Of a DNA stretch of 64,000 nucleotides, positions 54,894 through 64,000 are shown piece after piece. The notes under the pieces are model-generated. The model searched no databases, was not told the origin of the DNA, and was given only the letters and a program-made list of their open reading frames with translations. The stretch comes from Polynucleobacter sp. MWH-UH23A. GTDB lineage: Bacteria; Pseudomonadota; Gammaproteobacteria; Burkholderiales; Burkholderiaceae. The first letter of the stretch is position 1. The number at the start of each line of letters is the position of its first letter. The position numbers were made by a program, and so were the translations under genes. The stretch covers positions 1,426,001-1,490,000 of the forward strand of contig NZ_CP099572.1 in NCBI RefSeq assembly GCF_040409805.1, read 5' to 3'.

Positions 54894-55454
54894 TTAAACC
54901 GTCATGATTTCTTTTTCTTTTTCAGAGATGATTTTGTCTATTTCAACGACGGCTTTATCGGTCATCTTCTGAATTTCATCAGTAGCGCGACGCTCTTCAT
55001 CCTCAGAAATTTCTTTATCTTTCGTCAAACGCTTTAGATGCTCATTAGCATCACGACGCAAGTTACGCACAGCGATTTTTGCATCCTCACCTTCGCTCTT
55101 CACGACTTTAGTAAGTTCGCGACGACGCTCTTCAGTCAGTGCTGGCATTGGCACACGGATTACCGTGCCTTGCGAAGCTGGATTAAGACCCAAATCGGAA
55201 TCGCGAATGGCTTTTTCCACAACAGCAACCATTGTCTTTTCAAATGGCTGAACATTGATCGTACGGGCATCAGCCAATCCTAAGCTTGCAACCTGACTCA
55301 ATGGGGTTGGGTTGCCGTAATACTCAACTTGAATATGCTCCAAAATTCCAGGGTTGGCGCGTCCTGAGCGAATCTTTGCAAGACTAGTCTTCAAAGATTC
55401 AAGAGACTTTTGCATCTTTTGATCGGTATTGGTTTTAATTTCTGCTGCAGACAT
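54894..55454 (-). CDS. frr: Ribosome recycling factor
   Basis: This 186-residue protein splits the post-termination ribosome with EF-G. The conserved blocks are [36 protein letters not shown], the [31 protein letters not shown] segment, and a three-helix bundle throughout. It lies 11 bases after pyrH and before uppS. Confidence 0.96.
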   Translation of the reverse strand: MSAAEIKTNTDQKMQKSLESLKTSLAKIRSGRANPGILEHIQVEYYGNPTPLSQVASLGLADARTINVQPFEKTMVAVVEKAIRDSDLGLNPASQGTVIRVPMPALTEERRRELTKVVKSEGEDAKIAVRNLRRDANEHLKRLTKDKEISEDEERRATDEIQKMTDKAVVEIDKIISEKEKEIMTV

Positions 55455-55465
55455 CTGACCTCCTA

Positions 55466-56176
55466 TTAAACGTGCACCAAAGTACCTTCAGGCTCACCCT
55501 GCACAACACGCATTAATGCGCCTGGCTTGAGTATTGAAAATACTTTGATTGGTAATTTTCTGTCGCGACACAAGGCAAATGCAGTGGCATCCATAACTTG
55601 TAAGTTTTTAATTAATGCCTCATCAAACGTAATGGTTTTGTAGAGCGTTGCCGTTGGATCCTTCACTGGATCGGCGCTATAGATGCCATCAACCTTCGTT
55701 GCCTTTAGCATCACCTCTACGCCCATCTCCGCACCACGCAAGGCTGCTGCAGTATCAGTTGTAAAGAATGGGTTGCCAGTACCTGCGGCAAAAATAACGA
55801 CTTTGCCTTCACTCATTGCACGAATTGCGCGAGGACGAATATAGGGCTCAACCACTTGATCCATTCTCAAGGCGGATTGAACGCGTGCCTCAACTCCCTT
55901 TTGACGCAATGCATCTTGCAAGGCAAGTGAGTTCATCATGGTTGCTAACATGCCCATATAATCAGCTGTTGCTCGATCCATACCAGCCGCACCACCAGCA
56001 ACACCGCGGAAAATATTTCCTCCGCCGATCACAATCGCTAGCTCAACTCCACTATTTACCACTTGAGCAATTTCAGAAACCATGGCATCAATGGTGACTG
56101 GATTAATGCCAAAAGCATCATCCCCCATCAGGGCTTCACCAGATAATTTGAGGAGGACACGTTTATAGCCTGGCAT
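55466..56176 (-). CDS. pyrH: UMP kinase
   Basis: This 236-residue enzyme phosphorylates UMP to UDP, an amino-acid-kinase-fold enzyme particular to bacteria. [62 protein letters not shown] and the late [15 protein letters not shown] are family signatures. A perfect TATAAT hexamer (minus strand, 56259-56254) lies about 78 bases upstream, after the tsf terminator, and may drive the pyrH-frr-uppS operon. Confidence 0.95.
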   Translation of the reverse strand: MPGYKRVLLKLSGEALMGDDAFGINPVTIDAMVSEIAQVVNSGVELAIVIGGGNIFRGVAGGAAGMDRATADYMGMLATMMNSLALQDALRQKGVEARVQSALRMDQVVEPYIRPRAIRAMSEGKVVIFAAGTGNPFFTTDTAAALRGAEMGVEVMLKATKVDGIYSADPVKDPTATLYKTITFDEALIKNLQVMDATAFALCRDRKLPIKVFSILKPGALMRVVQGEPEGTLVHV

Positions 56177-56253
56177 ATATATTTTCCGTAATTTGCCAAG
56201 TAATTTTCATACTTAGCTTATTGATCTTTAAGCACTTTTGATACCTGCTTAGA

Positions 56254-56259
56254 ATTATA
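56254..56259 (-). promoter_or_regulatory. Candidate -10 box for the pyrH operon
   Basis: A perfect TATAAT reads on the minus strand between the tsf terminator and pyrH. The -35 region 17 bases upstream is only a weak match (TCTTTG). Its place after a strong terminator supports an independent promoter for the pyrH-frr-uppS-cdsA run. Confidence 0.45.
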
Positions 56260-56285
56260 AATGGCTTAGGAATAATCAAAGAAAA

Positions 56286-56313
56286 GGGCACAGAAACTAA
56301 GGTTTCTGTGCCC
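56286..56313 (-). terminator. Intrinsic terminator of the rpsB-tsf operon
   Basis: A perfect 12-bp stem (GGGCACAGAAAC at 56286-56297 with GTTTCTGTGCCC at 56302-56313) and a four-base loop, followed on the minus strand by TTTTCTTTG. It lies 40 bases after the tsf stop codon. Confidence 0.88.
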
Positions 56314-56353
56314 ATGAGCCTAGGCCGATCGGGGCAAGCCCGAAAAGGACTAA

Positions 56354-57238
56354 TTAAGCAGTTGCTTTTGAGGCAGCGGCAACCTGAGCAGCCACTTCAG
56401 CAGCAAAGTCGTCTTGACGCTTCTCAATGCCCTCGCCCACAACAAACATCGTGAATCCCTTCACGCTGGTATTGGCAGCTTTAAGCATTTGCTCAACAGT
56501 TTGCTTATCGTTTTTAACGAAAGTTTGGTTCAAAAGAGACACCTCTTTGAGGTACTTCTGGATAGAACCTTCAACCATCTTCTCAACGATCTCTGGTGGT
56601 TTGCCAGATTCAGCAGCTTTTTGAACAGCTACGCTACGCTCAATCGCGATGGACTCAGCTGGTACATCCGCAGTAGACAAAGCAACTGGCTTCATAGCAG
56701 CAACGTGCATTGCCACATCTTTAGCGGCAACTTCATCACCATCAAACTCAACCATTACACCAATACGAGTGCCGTGTAGATAAGAAACCAACTTGTTGCC
56801 ACCAGCAAAACGCTTAAAGCGACGTGGCATGATGTTCTCACCAATCTTGCCGATCAAAGCGCTACGCACTTCGTCAACAGTAGAGCCATTCAAAGGCAAT
56901 GCCAATAAAGCAGCTACGTCAGCAGGGTTCTTCTCGGCCACCAACTTCACGCAATCATTTGCAAATGCCAAGAAATCATCATTCTTTGATACGAAGTCAG
57001 TTTCGCAGTTGACTTCCAACAAAGCGCCAGTAGTGCCATTGATGGAGGATGCAACGATACCTTCAGCAGTAACACGTGAAGCCGCTTTACCTGCTTTGCT
57101 ACCGAGTTTTACACGCAGAATTTCTTCCGCACGGGCCATATCACCATCAGCCTCAGTCAATGCTTTCTTGCACTCCATCATTGGAGCATCGGTTTTGGCG
57201 CGGAGTTCGCCAACCATTGCAGCGGTAATTGCGGCCAT
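56354..57238 (-). CDS. tsf: Elongation factor Ts
   Basis: This 294-residue factor recycles EF-Tu by releasing GDP. The N-terminal UBA-like domain has [34 protein letters not shown], and the [10 protein letters not shown] loop of the Tu-binding site is present. The core repeat and coiled-coil ends match the family. It starts at the last base of the rpsB stop, so rpsB and tsf are coupled; the operon ends at the hairpin 40 bases later. Confidence 0.96.
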   Translation of the reverse strand: MAAITAAMVGELRAKTDAPMMECKKALTEADGDMARAEEILRVKLGSKAGKAASRVTAEGIVASSINGTTGALLEVNCETDFVSKNDDFLAFANDCVKLVAEKNPADVAALLALPLNGSTVDEVRSALIGKIGENIMPRRFKRFAGGNKLVSYLHGTRIGVMVEFDGDEVAAKDVAMHVAAMKPVALSTADVPAESIAIERSVAVQKAAESGKPPEIVEKMVEGSIQKYLKEVSLLNQTFVKNDKQTVEQMLKAANTSVKGFTMFVVGEGIEKRQDDFAAEVAAQVAAASKATA

Positions 57239-57987
57239 TATTCAGCTTTCCCTTCTTCAACAAACTCTTCTTCGCCTTCTTTAACTGCAGTTAAAACTTC
57301 CTGAACTGCATTTGCACGACCTTCCAAAATGGCGTCGGCAATGCCGCGTGCGTATAGAGTTACTGCCTTGCTTGAGTCATCGTTACCAGGAATAACATAA
57401 TCAACGCCTTCTGGTGAATGGTTGGTATCCACTACAGCGATTACTGGGATGCCAAGCTTGTTAGCTTCAGTAATAGCAATCTTGTGATAGCCAACATCCA
57501 CTACGAAAATCGCATCAGGAACGCCGTTCAAATCTTTGATACCACCAAGCGCTTTTTGCAATTTGTCGAGTTCGCGATCGTTTGTTAAAGCCTCTTTCTT
57601 AGAAAGCTTTTCCCAATCGCCAGCTTCTTTGGCAACTTCCATGTCCTTCAAACGCTTGAGGGAGCCTTTAACAGTTTTGAAGTTGGTGAGCGTACCACCC
57701 AACCAACGACTGTCGATGTAAGGCATACCAGCGCGAGTTGCTTCTTCAGCAATGATTTCGCGTGATTGACGCTTTGTACCTACAAATAAAATCGTGCCAC
57801 GATTAGCAGCAACTTGTTTTGCAAATTTCAGGGCGTCCTGAAACATTGGCAATGTTTTTTCCAAGTTGATGATGTGGATTTTGTTGCGATGACCGAAAAT
57901 GAATGGGGCCATCTTTGGGGACCAGAAGCGAGTTTGGTGACCAAAATGGCAACCGGCTTCCAGCATTTGACGCATAGTTACTGACAT
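57238..57987 (-). CDS. rpsB: 30S ribosomal protein S2
   Basis: This 249-residue small-subunit protein has the family opening [28 protein letters not shown], the central [14 protein letters not shown] and [20 protein letters not shown]. The acidic tail ends [14 protein letters not shown]. It heads the rpsB-tsf operon. Its 5' leader holds a possible nested hairpin at 58013-58060 that could be the autogenous S2 control site known from gammaproteobacteria. Confidence 0.97.
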   Translation of the reverse strand: MSVTMRQMLEAGCHFGHQTRFWSPKMAPFIFGHRNKIHIINLEKTLPMFQDALKFAKQVAANRGTILFVGTKRQSREIIAEEATRAGMPYIDSRWLGGTLTNFKTVKGSLKRLKDMEVAKEAGDWEKLSKKEALTNDRELDKLQKALGGIKDLNGVPDAIFVVDVGYHKIAITEANKLGIPVIAVVDTNHSPEGVDYVIPGNDDSSKAVTLYARGIADAILEGRANAVQEVLTAVKEGEEEFVEEGKAE

Positions 57988-58012
57988 AACTTCTCCTAAG
58001 GGTTGGTTCTAA

Positions 58013-58060
58013 AGTTGAGTCCTAGCTGCGCTAAATAACGCCACCCTGGAAGGCTCAACT
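58013..58060 (-). promoter_or_regulatory. Possible structured 5' leader of rpsB
   Basis: On the minus strand the leader folds with an outer stem AGTTGAG/CTCAACT (58054-58060 with 58013-58019), next to GGA/TCC-like bases and an inner GCG/CGC pair around a TTATTTAG-type loop. It lies 26 to 73 bases before the rpsB start. S2 is known to repress its own operon through the leader in other bacteria, but this specific structure is my reading and was not compared with homologs. Confidence 0.4.
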
Positions 58061-58095
58061 CGCGATTTCAAGTCCAAAATAGACCTGAGACCAAA

Positions 58096-58101
58096 ATTAT
58101 A
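58096..58101 (-). promoter_or_regulatory. Candidate -10 box for rpsB
   Basis: A perfect TATAAT reads on the minus strand about 110 bases upstream of the rpsB start and just before the leader hairpin. The -35 region (AGCTAG at 17-base spacing) is weak. The remaining 155 bases of this 269-base gap up to the map gene contain no open frame or strong repeat that I can see, and should include the map promoter. Confidence 0.45.
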
Positions 58102-58256
58102 GCTTAAATATCAATGATCTAGCTAGGTAGAGCCCACTCTCATCCTAGACTGATAGGGCTACCAACCACCTCAAATGCCCTAAAAAAAGGAAACATTGCC
58201 CATTTTTTAAGCACTTAGGGTCAGAAAAATCCCCTCAAGTCGTTGATAATCAAGGC

Positions 58257-59093
58257 ATGAATAGTGTATTTACCGCTGAAAAAGATATCCAAGGGATGCG
58301 TGAAGCTGGCCGCTTAGCCAGCGAAGTTTTGGATCATGTTGCCCCCCATGTAAAAGCAGGAGTGACCACAGGGGAGCTAGATCGCATTTGCCACACTTAT
58401 ATGCGTGATGTTCAAAAGACTATCCCGGCGCCACTCAACTATCAGCCGCCTGGCTACCCTCCATTTCCAGCATCGATTTGTACCTCAGTAAACGATGTGA
58501 TCTGCCATGGCATTCCCGGTGACAAAGTTCTCAAAAATGGGGATGTCGTCAACTTAGATATCACAGTAATCACCCCCGATGGTTATTACGGCGACACCAG
58601 TCGCATGTTCATGGTTGGTGAAGTTTCAGTCATGGCAAAGCGACTCACGCAAATTACTTTTGAATGCATGTGGCTGGGTATTGCTCAAGTGAAGCCCGGT
58701 GCCTCACTTGGAGATATTGGTCACGTAATTCAAACGCATGCCGAGAAAGCAGGCTACTCCGTTGTCCGTGAATATTGCGGTCACGGCATCGGAAAAGTGT
58801 TTCATCAAGACCCGCAAATTCTGCACTACGGTCGTCCCGGTACTGGCGAAAAATTACAGGCTGGCATGACATTCACGATTGAACCTATGATCAATGCGGG
58901 TCGTCGTGAAATTCGCACAATGCCTGATCAATGGACAGTAAAAACGAAAGATCGCAGCCTTTCAGCGCAATGGGAGCATACACTTCTTGTAACTAACACT
59001 GGCGTTGAGGTGCTTACCTGGTCTGAGGGCAGCAACCCTCCCCCTGACTGCGTCAAAGGTCTTTCATTTAGACCATCCACAGCTAGCGCCTAA
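58257..59093 (+). CDS. map: Type I methionine aminopeptidase
   Basis: This 278-residue enzyme removes N-terminal Met from nascent proteins. The metal site is built from Asp residues in VVNLDITV and YGDTSRMF, the His in GHGIGKVFH, and the Glu residues in FTIEPMINAG and AQWEHTLLV, all present. It is needed to expose Thr1 of the Anbu protease in this window. The glnD start lies one base after its stop, so glnD follows closely and is probably co-transcribed. Confidence 0.94.
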   Translation: MNSVFTAEKDIQGMREAGRLASEVLDHVAPHVKAGVTTGELDRICHTYMRDVQKTIPAPLNYQPPGYPPFPASICTSVNDVICHGIPGDKVLKNGDVVNLDITVITPDGYYGDTSRMFMVGEVSVMAKRLTQITFECMWLGIAQVKPGASLGDIGHVIQTHAEKAGYSVVREYCGHGIGKVFHQDPQILHYGRPGTGEKLQAGMTFTIEPMINAGRREIRTMPDQWTVKTKDRSLSAQWEHTLLVTNTGVEVLTWSEGSNPPPDCVKGLSFRPSTASA

Positions 59094-59094
59094 T

Positions 59095-61692
59095 ATGAAT
59101 TCGTCGGTAACGACAAGCAAGATCATGGATGCGAAAAGCCTTCGCTCTGCACGCGAATCGGCATATGCAGAATTCAAGCAAACGCAGGCGGTAGGCAAAC
59201 TTACCAAGCAATTGAGCAAATTTACTGATCAATTACTCGCTCAACTGTGGAGCGCTTGTGACTTAGGCAATTCAGCAACGCTAGTCGCTGTCGGTGGATA
59301 TGGCAGAGGTGCATTGTTCCCCTATTCTGACATCGACATCTTAATTTTGCTTCCGATTGAGATCAAAGAAGCTGAAGGGGTAGCAAAAAAAGTAGAGCAA
59401 TTTATTGCTAACTGCTGGGATACGGGATTAGAGATTGGCTCCTCAGTGAGAACCGTTGTCGAATGCATCTCTGAATCAGAACAAGACATCACAGTTCGTA
59501 CCTCACTGCTAGAGGCGCGCTATCTTTCTGGACAAAGATCTTTATTTAAAGAATTTGCCAAAGCTTTTGAAAGCGCAATGGATCCACGTTCATTTTTCCA
59601 AGCGAAATTAGCAGAGCAGATTCAACGTCACTACAAATATCAAAATACGCCGTACTCACTAGAACCAAATTGCAAAGAAAGTCCGGGTGGTTTGCGCGAC
59701 CTTCAGGTGATCTCATGGGTCAGCAAGGCAGCCATACTGGGCAATACTTTTCACGATTTGCACGAGGCAGGGCTCATTACTAGGCGAGAACTCACAGAGC
59801 TCAATCGCAATCAACGCTTATTAGAAACCTTGCGCGCTAATCTGCACCTTATCGCCGGACGTCGGCAAGATGTGATTGCATTTGATTTGCAATCTCCTTT
59901 AGCGCATGCGATGGGCATAGAAGAAGAATCATCACGCCGAGCAAGTGAAGCGATTATGCGTCGCTATTATTGGGCGGCTAAAGCCGTTACCCAATTAAAC
60001 GATGTGCTGCTACAAAATATTGAAGCGCTACTATTTCCACAAGAATCTAAAACGACCCATCCAATACCTGGCGAAGGAAATGAATTCTTTATCGAGCGTC
60101 AAGGCGTTCTAGATATCACGGATCCACAGCTCTTTCAAAAACATCCAGAACAAATTCTGCGCACCTTCCTTGTATTTGCGCAAACCGCTAGTGTAAAGAG
60201 CCTCTCTGCCACCATTTTTAGAGCGCTTTATAACGCTCGCACAAAAATGGATGCCAAGTGGCGCAGCAATCCTATTAATCGAGCACTTTTCATTGAAATC
60301 CTGAAGCAACCGGAAGGTGTTAGCCGAGCTTTTCACCTCATGAACCGCAGTAGCGTGCTTGGAAGATACTTGCCAGCATTCAGAAAAATTGTTGGCCAAA
60401 TGCAGCATGACTTATTCCATGTGTATACCGTTGATCAACATATCTTGATGGTGTTACGTAATGTTCGTCGCTTTATGGTGCTTGAGTACACCCATGAATT
60501 TCCATTTTGCAGCAGCTTAATTGCTCGTTTCGAGAAACCTTGGCTACTCGTCATCGCGGCACTTTTTCACGACATTGCAAAAGGTCGTGGAGGCGATCAC
60601 TCGCAACTTGGAAAAGCGGATATGCGCAAGTTCGCAAAAGATCATGGTCTAGATAAAAAAGATACTGAACTTTTGGTGTGGCTAGTAGCTGAGCATCTTA
60701 ATATGAGTCAGGTTGCTCAGAAACAAGACATTACCGATCCCGATGTTGTGAAGGCATTTGCTAAGAAGATGGGTGATGAACGACACCTCACCGCCCTATA
60801 TCTTTTAACTGTAGCCGATGTACGCGGTACCAGCCCTAAAGTGTGGAACGCCTGGAAAGGCAAACTACTTGAAGACCTCTATCGCGCTACCCTGAGGGTT
60901 TTAGGCGGTGCAAAACCCGATGCTTCCTCAGAGCTGGCTCTACACCAAGAAGAATCTCGAGCCAAACTTCGACTTTATGGCATCAGTGATGTCTCGTATG
61001 AAGATCTTTGGAAGCAATTAGATGTTGCATTCTTCCTAAGACAGGATTCATCCGATATCGCCTGGTTAACGCGCCACCTATACAACAAGGTAAATACAGA
61101 TCAGCCGATTGTGAGGGCCAGACTCTCACCTGTTGGAGAGGGATTACAAGTAGCTGTCTATGTTAAGGATCAAGAGGATCTATTTGCTCGAATTTGCGCC
61201 TACTTTGAAAAACATGGCTTTTCTATTTGGGATGCGCGCATTCACACGACGCATCATGGCTATGCTCTTGATAGTTTCCAGATTTCAGGAAGCAATCTTG
61301 TAGATGAAGGCGGCAGCTATCGCGACCTGATTCAACTAGTTGAGTTCGAACTGACTGCGGCACTCTCAAAAGCCGACCCCTTGCCAAACCCTAGCATGGG
61401 CCGTTTATCAAGACAATCACGCATCTTCCCAATTCAGCCACGAGTTCACATGATGCCGGATGATCGAGGTCGCTATTACACCCTTGCACTATCTGCCAGT
61501 GACCGTACGGGCTTGCTTTACACAATCTCTAGAGTTCTAGCAAAGCACCAGGTTTCTATTCACTCCGCCAGAATTAACACCCTCGGCGAGCGCGTTGAGG
61601 ACGTATTGCTATTAGATGCGGCCAACCTTGGGAAAAATCCAAAGCTGCAGATTCAGTTAGAGACTGAGCTGCTTGAAGCGTTAAGCGCTTAA
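59095..61692 (+). CDS. glnD: Bifunctional uridylyltransferase/uridylyl-removing enzyme (PII sensor)
   Basis: This 865-residue protein senses glutamine and (de)uridylylates PII. It has a nucleotidyltransferase domain (VAVGGYGRGALFPYSDIDILIL near residues 65-86), a helical linker, an HD domain with His492-Asp493 in FHDIAKGRGGDHSQLG, and two C-terminal ACT domains (AVYVKDQEDLFARICAYFEKHGFS and ALSASDRTGLLYTISRVLA). I chose the ATG at 59095, one base after the map stop. The longer frame starting at 59005 overlaps map. The last 12 bases overlap the Nudix gene in a palindrome. Confidence 0.94.
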   Translation: MNSSVTTSKIMDAKSLRSARESAYAEFKQTQAVGKLTKQLSKFTDQLLAQLWSACDLGNSATLVAVGGYGRGALFPYSDIDILILLPIEIKEAEGVAKKVEQFIANCWDTGLEIGSSVRTVVECISESEQDITVRTSLLEARYLSGQRSLFKEFAKAFESAMDPRSFFQAKLAEQIQRHYKYQNTPYSLEPNCKESPGGLRDLQVISWVSKAAILGNTFHDLHEAGLITRRELTELNRNQRLLETLRANLHLIAGRRQDVIAFDLQSPLAHAMGIEEESSRRASEAIMRRYYWAAKAVTQLNDVLLQNIEALLFPQESKTTHPIPGEGNEFFIERQGVLDITDPQLFQKHPEQILRTFLVFAQTASVKSLSATIFRALYNARTKMDAKWRSNPINRALFIEILKQPEGVSRAFHLMNRSSVLGRYLPAFRKIVGQMQHDLFHVYTVDQHILMVLRNVRRFMVLEYTHEFPFCSSLIARFEKPWLLVIAALFHDIAKGRGGDHSQLGKADMRKFAKDHGLDKKDTELLVWLVAEHLNMSQVAQKQDITDPDVVKAFAKKMGDERHLTALYLLTVADVRGTSPKVWNAWKGKLLEDLYRATLRVLGGAKPDASSELALHQEESRAKLRLYGISDVSYEDLWKQLDVAFFLRQDSSDIAWLTRHLYNKVNTDQPIVRARLSPVGEGLQVAVYVKDQEDLFARICAYFEKHGFSIWDARIHTTHHGYALDSFQISGSNLVDEGGSYRDLIQLVEFELTAALSKADPLPNPSMGRLSRQSRIFPIQPRVHMMPDDRGRYYTLALSASDRTGLLYTISRVLAKHQVSIHSARINTLGERVEDVLLLDAANLGKNPKLQIQLETELLEALSA

Positions 61693-62175
61693 GCGGTTTA
61701 AGGCCCTCTGAATACGAGCGCTTTCTACTTCATCAAAAGAGAACCAAGCGCAGCCTATGCTCTCAAGAGGCTTTTCTTCACGCAGTACTTTCAACTGATA
61801 AAGAAGATCGATGTGCAGATGGGCTGATTCGTTCTTTGCAGGATTAGCGGGTATTTCATGTACATCGACATCAATTGGCTCTGGATTCTCAGCATCAGCA
61901 ACGCAAACTAAGCCTGTTTCTTCATAAACTTCACGAACAGCCGCTTCAATCGGTGACTCCCCTTCATCAATATGGCCACCTGGCTGAAACCACTTTTTAA
62001 TGTGGGGATGAAAGATCAGCAGGACCTTATTGTCTCGAATAACCAAACCACTAGCAGTGATATGCCCTTCATTGGTTGCACGTGAATAGGGTCTCGAAGA
62101 TGCAAGAATCGCATTTGCTTGTTCCACGCAATTCGATTGACTAACTATGGGAGAGATTTTTTCTAGAAGATTCAT
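61681..62175 (-). CDS. Nudix hydrolase
   Basis: This 164-residue protein has a complete Nudix box (GGHIDEGESPIEAAVREVYEETGLV), needed for Mg-dependent hydrolysis of a nucleoside diphosphate-linked compound. A preceding WFQPGG and a late WFSFDEVES are common in the superfamily. The substrate is not determined. I chose the ATG at 62175; an in-frame TTG at 62181 would add two residues. It is downstream of ligA, on the same strand, and convergent with glnD, whose end it overlaps by 12 bases. Confidence 0.84.
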   Translation of the reverse strand: MNLLEKISPIVSQSNCVEQANAILASSRPYSRATNEGHITASGLVIRDNKVLLIFHPHIKKWFQPGGHIDEGESPIEAAVREVYEETGLVCVADAENPEPIDVDVHEIPANPAKNESAHLHIDLLYQLKVLREEKPLESIGCAWFSFDEVESARIQRALNRLSA

Positions 62176-62240
62176 ATGCAAGGGAAAAGCATAGACTTAT
62201 GCTGCTGTGTGCGCCACCTTAAAGCAGTATAAGAAAGTTC

Positions 62241-64000
<1,760 letters not shown>

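Overview
The window is a gene-dense piece of a betaproteobacterial chromosome, most likely from a Polynucleobacter-like member of the Burkholderiaceae. This rests on the moderate GC content, short intergenic gaps, the order rpsB-tsf-pyrH-frr-uppS-cdsA-dxr-rseP-bamA-skp-lpxD-fabZ-lpxA-lpxB-rnhB, and Burkholderiales-type families such as DUF3047, DUF3305/DUF3306, the ppsA/ppsR pair and the Anbu operon. I saw no rRNA, tRNA, insertion sequence, prophage or CRISPR array. Most of the window is conserved core genome.

Layout. 1-2.6 kb: tail of a CoA-transferase, a cardiolipin synthase, an EEP-family phosphatase/nuclease and a BFD-like ferredoxin. 2.6-4.0 kb: permease and ATPase of a tungstate-type ABC importer, facing a large formate dehydrogenase (FDH) block. 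4.0-14.7 kb: FDH block on the minus strand. Read in transcription order it is apbC, DUF3305, DUF3306, a polyferredoxin, a TorD-like chaperone, a small Tat-targeted protein, the alpha and beta subunits, a small lipoprotein, the cytochrome b gamma subunit and a small exported protein. 14.8-19.1 kb: Pit phosphate transporter with its DUF47 partner, then a copper chaperone divergent from copA. 19.1-24.6 kb: a DUF3047 lipoprotein and a plus-strand envelope cluster (GT39, flippase-like protein, GT9, PAP2). 24.6-30.1 kb: rlmJ, an exported SOUL protein, LD-carboxypeptidase, tadA, queD, queE and two tandem paralogous lipoproteins. 30.2-35.4 kb: a ferritin-like protein, guaA, guaB, rnfH, ratA and smpB. 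35.4-39.6 kb: a circularly permuted ATP-grasp, alpha-E, transglutaminase and Anbu (proteasome-like) operon. 39.7-43.0 kb: ppsA and its regulator. 43.0-58.0 kb: the translation/envelope super-cluster. 58.2-64.0 kb: map, glnD, a Nudix hydrolase and a truncated ligA.

How genes work together. The periplasmic FDH oxidises formate and passes electrons through FdhB to the membrane cytochrome b. TorD-like, polyferredoxin, DUF3305/3306 and Mrp/ApbC proteins probably mature it, and the neighbouring TupBC importer may supply its W or Mo. The Anbu operon is preceded by a sequence that fits the NtrC-site form TGCACC-N4-TGGTGCA, which would put this poorly understood proteasome-like system under nitrogen control. 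The 43-56 kb cluster makes lipid A precursors, fatty acids, undecaprenyl diphosphate and phospholipid heads, and includes the outer-membrane assembly factors BamA and Skp.

The most interesting points are the nitrogen-type operator before the Anbu operon, the lysine-rich tail of Anbu, an RseP that seems to lack its second PDZ domain, the uncharacterised FDH accessory genes, and a tandem lipoprotein pair with different export signals. All functional calls come from reading motifs and gene order. No database search was possible.
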